From contig NZ_CP062983.1 of assembly GCF_015500095.1 (NCBI RefSeq), forward strand, positions 3,720,001 through 3,784,000: 64,000 nt of DNA, read 5' to 3'. The stretch is from Phototrophicus methaneseepsis (GTDB taxonomy: Bacteria > Chloroflexota > Anaerolineae > Aggregatilineales > Phototrophicaceae). The notes beneath the pieces were generated by a model. It searched no databases. It was not told the DNA's origin and saw only the letters and a program-made list of their open reading frames with translations. Shown one piece after another: positions 26,701 through 33,985 of this stretch; within the stretch, counting starts at the first letter, position 1; the number at the start of each line of letters is the position of its first letter. The translations under genes were made by a program, and so were the position numbers.

Positions 26701-26864
26701 CTCTCATAAAGAACCTGAGTTAAGTGATCGCGATCATAGCTTGGTTTATTTTCAAGCGCCAGATAGATGAGTAAATCTAAGGAAGCTTCTGGGATATCCA
26801 GGTTTTTACCATCCAAGTCAACGATAGGCCTACCGGCCAGCAGTTGTATTCTTAGAACTGACAT
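23742..26864 (-). CDS. SARP/AfsR-like STAND transcriptional regulator with BTAD, NTPase and TPR domains
   Basis: 1040 residues; the ATG at 26864 has a G-rich ribosome site (GGGGGAG). Residues 1-95 resemble a SARP/OmpR-type winged-helix DNA-binding domain (LDLLIYLALENKP, then HALHSLSKSVRDL). Residues about 100-260 resemble the BTAD helical domain (AYDLYQEDFLQDYGL). An NB-ARC/STAND NTPase follows, with GRDAELE, Walker A SGEQGMGKSEFARA (about residue 307) and Walker B YLLVLDQQ. The C-terminal 400 residues are TPR-like repeats (LGITSFYLGRFHDARLHL and others), the usual ligand- or peptide-sensing part. It should be a ligand- and ATP-dependent activator. It is convergent with the peptide gene, whose promoter carries SARP-type direct repeats. 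Confidence 0.85.
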   Translation of the reverse strand: MSVLRIQLLAGRPIVDLDGKNLDIPEASLDLLIYLALENKPSYDRDHLTQVLYESLTDANKESFRKHALHSLSKSVRDLCIKAERTTLSYDGSQVWIDVQEFIALSDVTAEQKTLAARKRVHTSLKQAYDLYQEDFLQDYGLSSKRRGLKPWMQKHYDALRSRFHQLLEKLIQNEITFGNYEAALKYAVRWHESLPTANLPLQYLIWLSAHTQRHTQMLQYWDILTEVELNDSNIIGYPSVGWKQLFDRGVQPELGVLKLDTVARVNIHDLKIWAGGIVIGRDAELETVFEALFTKHTASVLTVSGEQGMGKSEFARAVGFACQRGKLVDRTIYIKMTFKTDFEDLLNTIALKADKSPIVALDYRNKYLSIENLLDEGDYLLVLDQQESGQVFDHEMQSRIKLLSEHVPTIVCTYEAWNDTFDVALQPISSPEIVARIFSKYMEQEKSIGDDVSIHAHRLLNVTQGKPLSLRILASSIRAYKLSIADAIAQVEGTVSENPLMAWCWQLLEGRMKFVLAMILQFDPLEGPQLADLDRMEDRLSKIELELMLKKLGQIGIIDYEEGRYQIHPLTRTYLRALDAQNLPSHESYKEYLRSQFCRIEFGYLEMYSNQFELLDQHYRNILRAFDFCFELDAVGISRINRFVPYLIARGQYYFARRLLSGAETTLSEVDVEMQAELLLNIAKLDVKQGEFEDAGMHLQSALEQAESTQSVSLLAGIHEQLGIIIRKSYPIEQSRRHLEMAKQYARQSGDLSILCTVLANLGSTEIFDNKFDQASVYVEESLELARQVNNPHVELYSVTALGVIRLELVDFEAAFDYFLQAQTLSAQIGNFERQGYINLNLGITSFYLGRFHDARLHLNRASDIAERLQHQELIANIARSMGRVEAAEHYRVRAEASFKRALILSSRLVSSRLAVDFAIDLAKLEFQYHNWADAQRYAKHALDSAVKLDVAFLIAEALYCLSIIVLAQEWIIGPDDTEETVGRLKALLGDQIAQLKDCSITRFHLDRTAFFFQYGLDNFPELHHFRVVDALVELLEID

Positions 26865-27088
26865 AACTCCCCCCTATTTGAATGTCAGTCACTGAATCTA
26901 CACTATCAAAACAGAGTAGATTCTCTCCATGATTATGAACACATCAATTTTAGTAGTTCATAATATATTGTTGGCAAAGTGCCATAATTCTACGAAATTC
27001 ACACCTAGAATATACATAGTATGTAGAATACATCACCCAGGAACGATAAAGACGATAGAATCAGCCGCTTAGATGAGAAAACCAAATA

Positions 27089-27113
27089 GGTAGCTACTGG
27101 CTTTGTAGCTACC
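27089..27113. repeat. Inverted repeat downstream of the Usp-DUF389 gene
   Basis: GGTAGCTAC (27089-27097) and GTAGCTACC (27105-27113) form a 9-bp stem with a 7-nt loop. Each arm itself contains the palindrome GTAGCTAC. On the minus strand only an imperfect T-rich tract follows, so terminator function is possible but weak. The rest of 26865-27162 is AT-rich and must hold the SARP promoter; TGGCA-AAG-TGCCA at 26972-26984 is the only other palindrome seen. Confidence 0.45.
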
Positions 27114-27162
27114 TTTACTGACTAATTTTTAACCATTGATTTTGTTCAATAGCAGTTAGAGA

Positions 27163-29001
27163 TTACTCCCAGTCACTACTATCAATCACACGTTGTACGA
27201 TGATGCGTAGTAAAGCAGGCTTTTCCAGATCATCGCTTAGCATCACCTGGGCCATTTTAACAGTTTCCGGGGAGATTTCGTCAGCGGTCCGAACGGTAGC
27301 TACTACCATTAGCGGGTCTTGTTGGCGGATATCCAGACCTATAATTTCAGCAGGTGCGAAAATCGTCTGGAGCTTTTCTTCAGATATCTTCTCAACGCCT
27401 GGCTGATTGGTGATATTGAGCAAACCACCGATCATAAAAAATACCAGCAAGATACTGCTCAGGATAATGGCATAGCGGCGGCGACGCTCGGCATTTTTTA
27501 GGCGCGTTGGTCGTAGACCAGCCCAATAGAAGACAACTGCCCCAACAAGCGTAATAGATACCAGGTTCGTGACAAAGAGCAATGCAGCACCAATCGCAAC
27601 ACGCCACTCCCCTAGCGATAAGCTCACACCCGCAGTACATATAGGGGGTACCAGGGCTGCCGCAATAGCGACACCAGCAAGCGCCGCAGGAATATCCTTA
27701 CGAGCTGTTGCATAGGCACCGATAAAACCAGCGGCCAGGGCCACACCTGCATCTAAGGGAGATGGATAAGCCCGCCCAAGCATTTCTTTCGTGACGACCG
27801 TCGCTGAAAGCAGAACGCCAGATGTAAAGCCTATTGCCAACACGCCCAGGGCACTTAAAACAATCGTCACCAGGGCCTGTCGCATCAGATTAATCCGCGC
27901 GGTACATAACCCCACAGCAAGTGAAATGATCGGCTGCATCAATGGCGCTACCAGCATCGCCCCAATAATCACCGCTGAGCTGCTCATCAGCAAGCCAAGT
28001 GTTGCAATCACAGCCGCTACAGACAACAGAACAATATAGTCCAGGTCTGGCAGCACACTATCCTTCGCCATCCAAACGATTTGCTCTTGTTCCGTATCTG
28101 TCAGTGCAGGTCGCGTCCAGTTCGCACGTCGCTTGACCTGCACGCGCTTCGGATTCACAGAATCATCAATCGCCCTGGAAACCATCAGAACAGGCCCACG
28201 TGCGCGGTCTAAAATCCGCTGGGGGATATTGCCATAGAGCCACTTTTCTAAAGCAGTTCGCTCAGAAAAACCAACGATGAGCATATCATTTTCATTGGTC
28301 GCAGCGAGGACGCTATCCGCAACCTTGATGCCACGCATCACATTGATAGGCACCTTTTCGCCAGAGGGAATGCGTGTGAGCAAATCTGCGACATGGCCGC
28401 GAGCATCCCGTTCGCTACCCCGGCTGTAGATATGCTGCGCCTCTACAGGCAAATTAAAGCCGTCCGCTAGCCGAATGCCCATTTCAAGGATAACCTTCGA
28501 CGCAATCGACCCACCAACAGGCACCACTACTCGGTCAATATCTGCATCAGCATGTCCGCGCAAAACAGCGACATTACATGGCGCACATTCTGCGACAGTT
28601 TCCACCACACGACCTAACTCAACCTGCCCCCGAACAGAATAGCTCAGGCCAAGCAGAATTAAATCGACTTTGAACTGTGTTGCAATTTCTAAAATACCCT
28701 CTTCAGTGGTAGGGGCTGAATGCGTTATGAATTCAGCAGAAATACGGTCATCCGTATCAATGACATTTTCGACAGCGGCTCGGTACGCCGGACTAATTGC
28801 TAATGTGACTTCGTCATCCTGAGGCACAATGTGTAAAACAATGATGTGCCCGCCTGTGTTCAGCATCATGCGCCGCGCCAGTTGGATTAAAGCAGGAGCA
28901 ATCTGAGGATTTGCCACAGGGATTAAAGTCGTTTGCGCTGTCCAGATAACTGACAGCGGCTCATTGGATTGGAAGATGGGATTGAGCAAAGCCATCATCA
29001 T
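27163..29001 (-). CDS. Tandem universal-stress-protein domains fused to a DUF389 membrane domain
   Basis: 612 residues. Two Usp-like domains occupy the N-terminal half: about 15-150 (TLIPVANPQIAPALIQLA, then DLILLGLSYSVRG) and 160-285 (VVVPVGGSIASKVILEMG, then DMLIVGFSERTALEKWLYG, where the Gly pattern resembles ATP-binding Usp). From about residue 330 a DUF389 membrane domain follows with around six helices and conserved MSSSAVIIGAMLVAPLMQP and LAALVPPICT-like stretches (here AAALVPPICTAGVSLSLGEW). The C-terminal 75 residues are a soluble alpha/beta tail. The function of DUF389 is not established; a Usp fusion suggests a nucleotide- or stress-gated transporter. The start is one of three consecutive ATGs. 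Confidence 0.85.
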   Translation of the reverse strand: MMMALLNPIFQSNEPLSVIWTAQTTLIPVANPQIAPALIQLARRMMLNTGGHIIVLHIVPQDDEVTLAISPAYRAAVENVIDTDDRISAEFITHSAPTTEEGILEIATQFKVDLILLGLSYSVRGQVELGRVVETVAECAPCNVAVLRGHADADIDRVVVPVGGSIASKVILEMGIRLADGFNLPVEAQHIYSRGSERDARGHVADLLTRIPSGEKVPINVMRGIKVADSVLAATNENDMLIVGFSERTALEKWLYGNIPQRILDRARGPVLMVSRAIDDSVNPKRVQVKRRANWTRPALTDTEQEQIVWMAKDSVLPDLDYIVLLSVAAVIATLGLLMSSSAVIIGAMLVAPLMQPIISLAVGLCTARINLMRQALVTIVLSALGVLAIGFTSGVLLSATVVTKEMLGRAYPSPLDAGVALAAGFIGAYATARKDIPAALAGVAIAAALVPPICTAGVSLSLGEWRVAIGAALLFVTNLVSITLVGAVVFYWAGLRPTRLKNAERRRRYAIILSSILLVFFMIGGLLNITNQPGVEKISEEKLQTIFAPAEIIGLDIRQQDPLMVVATVRTADEISPETVKMAQVMLSDDLEKPALLRIIVQRVIDSSDWE

Positions 29002-29170
29002 AATCTTTCACACAATGTTACGACAACATCCACATGCTAGCGGCAAACAGGACATGCAACAACGTGACGATGTTCCCATGTTATTTCGAAATATTAAGCA
29101 GATATCAGCAATTTACCGTTATGCTTTTAAACTAACCCTGTAGAATATGTACAAATCTCTGGAAACCTCT

Positions 29171-29198
29171 CAAAAAAGAAAAACCCCCTTTCGGGGGT
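29171..29198 (-). terminator. Intrinsic terminator of the aldo/keto reductase gene
   Basis: On the minus strand ACCCCC-GAAA-GGGGGT forms a 6-bp GC stem with a stable GAAA tetraloop, followed by TTTTCTTTTTT. It lies 32 bp after the stop codon at 29230. Confidence 0.9.
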
Positions 29199-29229
29199 CC
29201 ATTCATACAAAATTGAGCAACAAGTATGT

Positions 29230-30177
29230 TTAGTCCGCGTCAGCCCCATCGAGGATTGAGGTTACCTCTTTAGCTTCGTCTGCCGTTAAAGACCATGCGG
29301 CAGCCGCAGCATTGGATCGAAGCTGCTCAATCTTCGTCACGCCGGAAATCACAGAGCATACCTGCGGCTGAGCCAATAACCAGGCATGAGCGAGTTCCAC
29401 CATCGTATGTCCATGTTCTTCAGCCCAGGTGGTGAGTTTTTCCAAGATGGTAAAATTCTCATCGGTCATATAAGCCTGGACATAGGGGCTATTTTCGCCA
29501 CGAGAACCCGCCGGAGCGCCTTCACTACGCGTATACTTGCCCGTCAAAAAGCCACCTGCCAATGGAAAGTATGGGATGAACCCTACATTATTCTCTATAC
29601 AGTAAGGAATAACCTCCTTTTCAACTTCTCGTTCGAGCATGTGATAATGCGATTGAACCGTGATAAAAGGCTCCCATCCACGGAATTCCGCCAGCAAATT
29701 CGATTTTGCAAGCTGCCATGATGCATAGTTAGAAGCACCGATATAGCGAATCTTGCCACTGCTAACCAGATCATCCAGCACACGCAATGTTTCTTCAATA
29801 GGCGTATTCACATCCCAACGATGCATCTGATACAAATCAATATGATCCGTTTGCAGTCGCTGTAAGCTATCTTCGACGGCTTTAATAATGTGATACCGTG
29901 ATGAACCTTTATCATTGGTACCCTCACCCGTCGCATTGAAGCCCTTTGTCGCAACAATAAACTGGTCCCATTTCCCCTTCAGGGCATTCCCCAGCGTCTT
30001 CTCGGATTCTTTACCAGCATACACATCAGCCGTATCGATGAAGTTAACACCTAAATCAACAGCCTCGTCGATGATATCTGCCACCGTAGAAGCTGGAACT
30101 TTCCCACCAAATTGATTGGTACCGATACCTATGACAGATACGCGTACACCTGCTGGCCCTAATTGACGATATTCCAT
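29230..30177 (-). CDS. Aldo/keto reductase
   Basis: 315 residues from the ATG at 30177 (AAGGAAG, 6-nt spacer, followed at once by the family start MEYRQLG); the frame extends upstream to 30279 without support. The catalytic tetrad is visible as Asp and Tyr in FIDTADVYAGK, Lys in FIVATKGF and His in YQMHRWD. The NADPH-binding region near the C-terminus (SVISGVTKIEQLRSNAAA) is present. It reduces an aldehyde or ketone with NAD(P)H; the substrate is unknown. The Shaker-beta/YghZ-like pattern (GPAGVRVSVIGIGTNQFGG) is typical of general AKRs. It is monocistronic with its own terminator. Confidence 0.92.
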   Translation of the reverse strand: MEYRQLGPAGVRVSVIGIGTNQFGGKVPASTVADIIDEAVDLGVNFIDTADVYAGKESEKTLGNALKGKWDQFIVATKGFNATGEGTNDKGSSRYHIIKAVEDSLQRLQTDHIDLYQMHRWDVNTPIEETLRVLDDLVSSGKIRYIGASNYASWQLAKSNLLAEFRGWEPFITVQSHYHMLEREVEKEVIPYCIENNVGFIPYFPLAGGFLTGKYTRSEGAPAGSRGENSPYVQAYMTDENFTILEKLTTWAEEHGHTMVELAHAWLLAQPQVCSVISGVTKIEQLRSNAAAAAWSLTADEAKEVTSILDGADAD

Positions 30178-30355
30178 GCCGTACTTCCTTTTATTGTCCA
30201 TTAGATAACTGAGTATGCCAAATACGCCCGAAGCAACGCAAACGTACAAGCAGTCCAACGCCCTGAGATGCATGAGCATCTGGTGAGGCTTTCTCTCCGA
30301 TATTATCGTATTGCGAAAAGTATTAAGGCATTTTGAACCGTATTCATAATCTCTC

Positions 30356-30370
30356 TTAAACGCTGTTTAA
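30356..30370. promoter_or_regulatory. 15-bp palindrome upstream of the alkaline phosphatase gene
   Basis: TTAAAC-GCT-GTTTAA is a perfect palindrome with a 3-bp centre, about 87 bp before the ATG at 30457 in the gap shared with the divergent aldo/keto reductase gene. It looks like a dimeric repressor or activator site. It is not a PhoB-type direct repeat. Confidence 0.4.
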
Positions 30371-30456
30371 CTAGATTGTCGATGTTGCTGTTTATATTCA
30401 GCCTGAATCCAATTTGGATTCATTTGATTAGCGAGACTCTTACGGAGAAGTAACTT

Positions 30457-32274
30457 ATGCGTTTGCTACGTGGGGCTGTCATTGCAGTATTATCTGCCTT
30501 GTTGCTCATCCTGCCGACGGTTGCTCAAGACGCACCTGAGGTCATCATCCTGCCAGTTGACGGAGCTCAATTCCTGCCTGGTGCCTTGTTTGATGTTCGT
30601 GTAGAAGTTCATGCAGAAGAACTCCCCGATGACTTCGCCGTAACGATTAACGGCGAAGACGTGCTGGGAAATGCCGAATTGACCAGTTGGACGGCTGAAG
30701 AAAGCCTGCTCGGTATCGCCACACAAGCAGCAACATGGCGCGATGTGACTTACACAGAACCCGGTGATTACACTGTCGAAGTCGTTGCAGGTGGTGAAAC
30801 ACACACTGTAACCTGGACCGTGCGTGAACCCGGTATGGGCGGTGCAAAGAACGTCATTCTCTTCATTGCTGATGGTGGCTCGGTTGCTGTGAATACAGCC
30901 ACACGCCTGATTTCCCGCGGCATGACCGAAGGCACATATAATGATCGCCTCGCCTTCGAAACATGGAGCGAACTGGGTTTGATCAGCACCTCCGGCCTGG
31001 ATAGCATCATCACCGATAGTGCCAACAGCGCCAGCGCCTATAACACAGGCCACAAGAGTGCTGTCAATGCAACCGGTGTCTACCCGGATACCTCAGTTGA
31101 TCCGCATGATGACCCACAGGTTGAAACATTCGCCAGCATGGTCAAGCGTGTTCTGGGCATGTCCGTGGGCATTGTTACCACTGCGGAATATGTGGATGCT
31201 ACCCCGGCGGCTGTTTGGGCCCATGGTCGTCAGCGGAATAACGCCACTCGCTCAGACTACGCCCTGCAAATCATCGGTGATGGTCTGATGGCTGGCCGCA
31301 TCCCGGAACTACTGCCGGAAGTCATTCTTGGTGGTGGCGCTGATTATCTGCTGCCGCAGACGGTAGATGGCTCTACACGCGGTGATGATATCGACGTGCT
31401 GGCTGCCTACGAAGAAGCGGGTTATACCGTTGTCGAAGATGCAGATGGCCTCAGCAGCATAATGGAAGAGACACCGGCCATGCTCGCTGGCTTCTTCCAC
31501 AGTGGCAACATGGACGTCTGGCTGGATCGTAACGTCTACACCGATAACGTCACAACCTTCCCCAACCAGCCCGGGCTGGAAGAAATGACCCTGGCCGCTC
31601 TGGAAGTCCTGAGCCAGAACGAAAACGGCTTCTACCTGGAAGTCGAAGGGGCCAGCGTCGATAAGCAATTGCATCCGATGGACTTCGACCGTGCCGTTGC
31701 CGACATGATCGAACTGGACCGCACCATTGCAGCGACCATGGAATGGCTTGAAGCAAACGGTATGCTGGAAGATACTCTGCTTGTCTTCGTGCCAGATCAC
31801 GCCCATTCCTTCGATGTCTACGGCACTGTTGACGTAGAAGCCTTCAACGCCGCTGAAGATGTCTTGGGCCGCCGCTTTGCTATCCGCACCTATGCCGCTG
31901 CTGGTTACCCCACCTACACGGACGAAGATGGCGATTACTTCCCGGATGCGTGGGATGTCAATATCACCCTGGCATGGGGCAAGGTTGATAACCCACTCTA
32001 CACGGAAGACTACCAGGTCAGCCCGGTACCGCGCACGCCAAGCATCCGTGATGAAAACGGTAACTACATCCCGAACCCGGATGACGACCCCAATGGCATT
32101 CCTCTCGGTGGCAACCTGGACCCAGCCAGCTCCACCAGCGTTCACACACTCCAGGATGTTCCAGTCTGGGCCAATGGCCCCGGCGCGGAATACTTCGGCG
32201 GTAGCCACGAAAATATCGAAATCTTCTTCGGTATGGCAAACGCCCTGGGTTTGAACCCTGCTGCTAGCGAATAA
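30457..32274 (+). CDS. Secreted alkaline phosphatase (PhoA superfamily)
   Basis: 605 residues with an N-terminal signal peptide (RGAVIAVLSALLLILPTVA). An extra beta domain (about 25-125) precedes the phosphatase core. Core motifs: NVILFIADGGSV (metal-binding Asp; the family usually has GDGM), IITDSANSASAYNTG with the nucleophilic Ser, VEGASVDKQLHPMD for the zinc Asp/His region, VPDHAHS for the Asp-His pair and TSVHTLQDVPVWANGPGA for the last His ligand. It should hydrolyse phosphate monoesters outside the membrane using zinc and magnesium. A Lys in VDKQLHP in place of the usual His next to Asp may alter the metal site. A terminator follows it. Confidence 0.9.
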   Translation: MRLLRGAVIAVLSALLLILPTVAQDAPEVIILPVDGAQFLPGALFDVRVEVHAEELPDDFAVTINGEDVLGNAELTSWTAEESLLGIATQAATWRDVTYTEPGDYTVEVVAGGETHTVTWTVREPGMGGAKNVILFIADGGSVAVNTATRLISRGMTEGTYNDRLAFETWSELGLISTSGLDSIITDSANSASAYNTGHKSAVNATGVYPDTSVDPHDDPQVETFASMVKRVLGMSVGIVTTAEYVDATPAAVWAHGRQRNNATRSDYALQIIGDGLMAGRIPELLPEVILGGGADYLLPQTVDGSTRGDDIDVLAAYEEAGYTVVEDADGLSSIMEETPAMLAGFFHSGNMDVWLDRNVYTDNVTTFPNQPGLEEMTLAALEVLSQNENGFYLEVEGASVDKQLHPMDFDRAVADMIELDRTIAATMEWLEANGMLEDTLLVFVPDHAHSFDVYGTVDVEAFNAAEDVLGRRFAIRTYAAAGYPTYTDEDGDYFPDAWDVNITLAWGKVDNPLYTEDYQVSPVPRTPSIRDENGNYIPNPDDDPNGIPLGGNLDPASSTSVHTLQDVPVWANGPGAEYFGGSHENIEIFFGMANALGLNPAASE

Positions 32275-32285
32275 ACTAGCCTTTG

Positions 32286-32324
32286 AGGGTAGGTGCGCCT
32301 GTAGAGTGCATCTACCCTTTCTTC
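32286..32324 (+). terminator. Intrinsic terminator after the alkaline phosphatase gene
   Basis: AGGGTAGGTGC (32286-32296) pairs with GCATCTACCCT (32308-32318), 11 bp with one G-T, followed by TTTCTTCCTT. It partly insulates the phosphatase from the lipoprotein/ABC genes. Confidence 0.75.
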
Positions 32325-32416
32325 CTTAAGTGCCTTCAAACAATATCACTTATTACACAACCAAAAGACTTTTAAAAAGCATCTCAAATACCGTATGTAA
32401 GAAAGCGAACGATCTA

Positions 32417-33226
32417 GTGAAGCCATACCCTAAGGCATCTAACCTCAGTAAGATCACTATAGGCAGCCTGTTAGGATTGAGCCTATTACTCACAGCATGC
32501 AGCAGTAGCGATGGCCTCAGCGCAGTAACACCTCTGCCAGAGCCAAGCCGTACACAAGCGAGCATCAGCACCCCATCTATAGCGACGATAGGACCAACAG
32601 CCACAACAACGCCGACAATCACCCTGTTACCTGTCATCACAGAAACGATTGATGCCTCAAACCTGCTGGAATCAACCGCTACTGCCGTCCAACAATCCAA
32701 TAACACCCGCTCAATGGGCAGCAGTAACTTCGCCCTCAGAACGCCCACACCCTCAGAAAACAGCTTAGCCCCGGGCGAAGCACGAGAAATGGCTATGGCA
32801 ACAGATATCGCAATGGCACCCGACTTAGAACAAGCCATTCACTTTGATGAACAACCCGTTCCGATCACATTTACTGAATTCTATGATGGGTTTAGCATCC
32901 GCACGGGATTAAAGTTATCGGAAAAGCTCCGTTCTTTAGATGGGCAGAAGGTCATTATGGAAGGCTATGTGGCCCCACCCCTTAAGCCCAAGCTGGATTT
33001 CTTCGTACTGACGCGCATTCAGCTTGCCTTCTGCCCTTTCTGTAGTACAGACGTAGAATGGCCTGATGATATTGCCCTCATCTATTTACCAGAGCAGCAA
33101 ATCCTCTCGTCGGAGTTTCCAGTGCGCATCATCGGGCAAATGGAAGTCGGCTCTTCTGTCGACGCGGAAACAGGCATGGTCAGTCTGGTGCGTATCTACG
33201 CAGACACGATAGAAATCCTTCAGTAA
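32417..33226 (+). CDS. Lipoprotein with a DUF3299-like C-terminal domain
   Basis: 269 residues from the GTG at 32417, which puts the lipobox LLTAC at residues 24-28 of a normal lipoprotein signal; a GTG at 32330 would give a 56-residue leader right behind the terminator. After Cys28 comes a Ser/Thr/Pro-rich linker of about 110 residues. The C-terminal domain (LDGQKVIMEGYVAPPL, LTRIQLAFCPFCS, IIGQMEVGS) resembles DUF3299, an exported OB-like domain often found beside MacB-like ABC transporters. The CPFC pair may bind metal or take part in thiol exchange. Downstream lie an ABC ATPase, a permease and a TlpA-like thioredoxin, so a joint role in metal or redox maturation outside the membrane is likely but inferred. 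Confidence 0.7.
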   Translation: MKPYPKASNLSKITIGSLLGLSLLLTACSSSDGLSAVTPLPEPSRTQASISTPSIATIGPTATTTPTITLLPVITETIDASNLLESTATAVQQSNNTRSMGSSNFALRTPTPSENSLAPGEAREMAMATDIAMAPDLEQAIHFDEQPVPITFTEFYDGFSIRTGLKLSEKLRSLDGQKVIMEGYVAPPLKPKLDFFVLTRIQLAFCPFCSTDVEWPDDIALIYLPEQQILSSEFPVRIIGQMEVGSSVDAETGMVSLVRIYADTIEILQ

Positions 33227-33280
33227 AAGGCCAGTTCATCAAAAGTGACTTCTACCTTTATCACGAAATAGGTACATTCA

Positions 33281-33985
33281 ATGCTGCGACTCGACAAGCT
33301 GAAACATATCTACAACAACACATCACAAACCCCACGCCAGATCCTCGACATCCCAGAATGGGAACTTGAACCGGGTCAACAAGTCTTACTGCGCGGCGTT
33401 AGCGGCAGTGGCAAGACAAGCCTCTTCAACATCATTGCCGGACTGATGCAGCCAACGGCTGGACGCATCTGGTTTGAAGGTACTGATCTATATAAACTGG
33501 GCGAAGCTCAGCGCGATCACTTTCGGGCGCAGCACATCGGCTATGTCTTCCAGAATCATTATCTGCTGCCGACCCTGACCACGTTGGAAAATGTCATCAT
33601 GCCTATGATGTTCGCCCGCGCGCTGCCAGCACAAGTACGCAAAGAGCGCGCAACGGTAATGCTACAACAAGTTGGCTTGCAAGATCATCTGGATCACCGT
33701 CCTGCCCGCCTGAGTACAGGCCAGCGCATGCGCGTCGCTGTGGCCCGTGCGCTGGTGAATCAACCCGCGCTGGTTCTCGCCGATGAACCAACCGCCTCAC
33801 TAGATAGCGCCAGCGCACAAAGCACCATGAACTTAATTCAGGATGTGTGCCAAAAGGCGAATGCCATCTTGATCGTCGCCAGCCATGATCCGGCCCTGTT
33901 CGCTCGTTTCCCACAGATTGTTGATTTAAAAGAGGGGCATTTGCAGCGTAACAACGAAATCACAGAAGAAATCACAACGCCATGA
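33281..33985 (+). CDS. LolD/MacB-type ABC transporter ATP-binding protein
   Basis: 234 residues. Walker A GVSGSGKTS, Q-loop YVFQNHYLLPTLT, signature LSTGQRMRVAVARAL (Thr in place of the usual first Gly), Walker B LVLADEPTASLD and H-loop VASHDP are all present. It belongs to the LolD/FtsE/MacB class, which couples ATP to mechanotransmission rather than classical transport. It overlaps the permease gene by 4 bp (ATGA), and the two products should form one complex with the lipoprotein upstream as a likely partner. Confidence 0.9.
   Translation: MLRLDKLKHIYNNTSQTPRQILDIPEWELEPGQQVLLRGVSGSGKTSLFNIIAGLMQPTAGRIWFEGTDLYKLGEAQRDHFRAQHIGYVFQNHYLLPTLTTLENVIMPMMFARALPAQVRKERATVMLQQVGLQDHLDHRPARLSTGQRMRVAVARALVNQPALVLADEPTASLDSASAQSTMNLIQDVCQKANAILIVASHDPALFARFPQIVDLKEGHLQRNNEITEEITTP

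Noticed and set aside
27089-27113. Strong intrinsic terminator for the Usp-DUF389 gene
   Set aside because: The stem is good but the T tract on the minus strand is broken, so I list it only as an inverted repeat.
31309-32208. 299-codon open frame antisense to the alkaline phosphatase gene
   Set aside because: The sense strand encodes all phosphatase motifs; the antisense product shows none.
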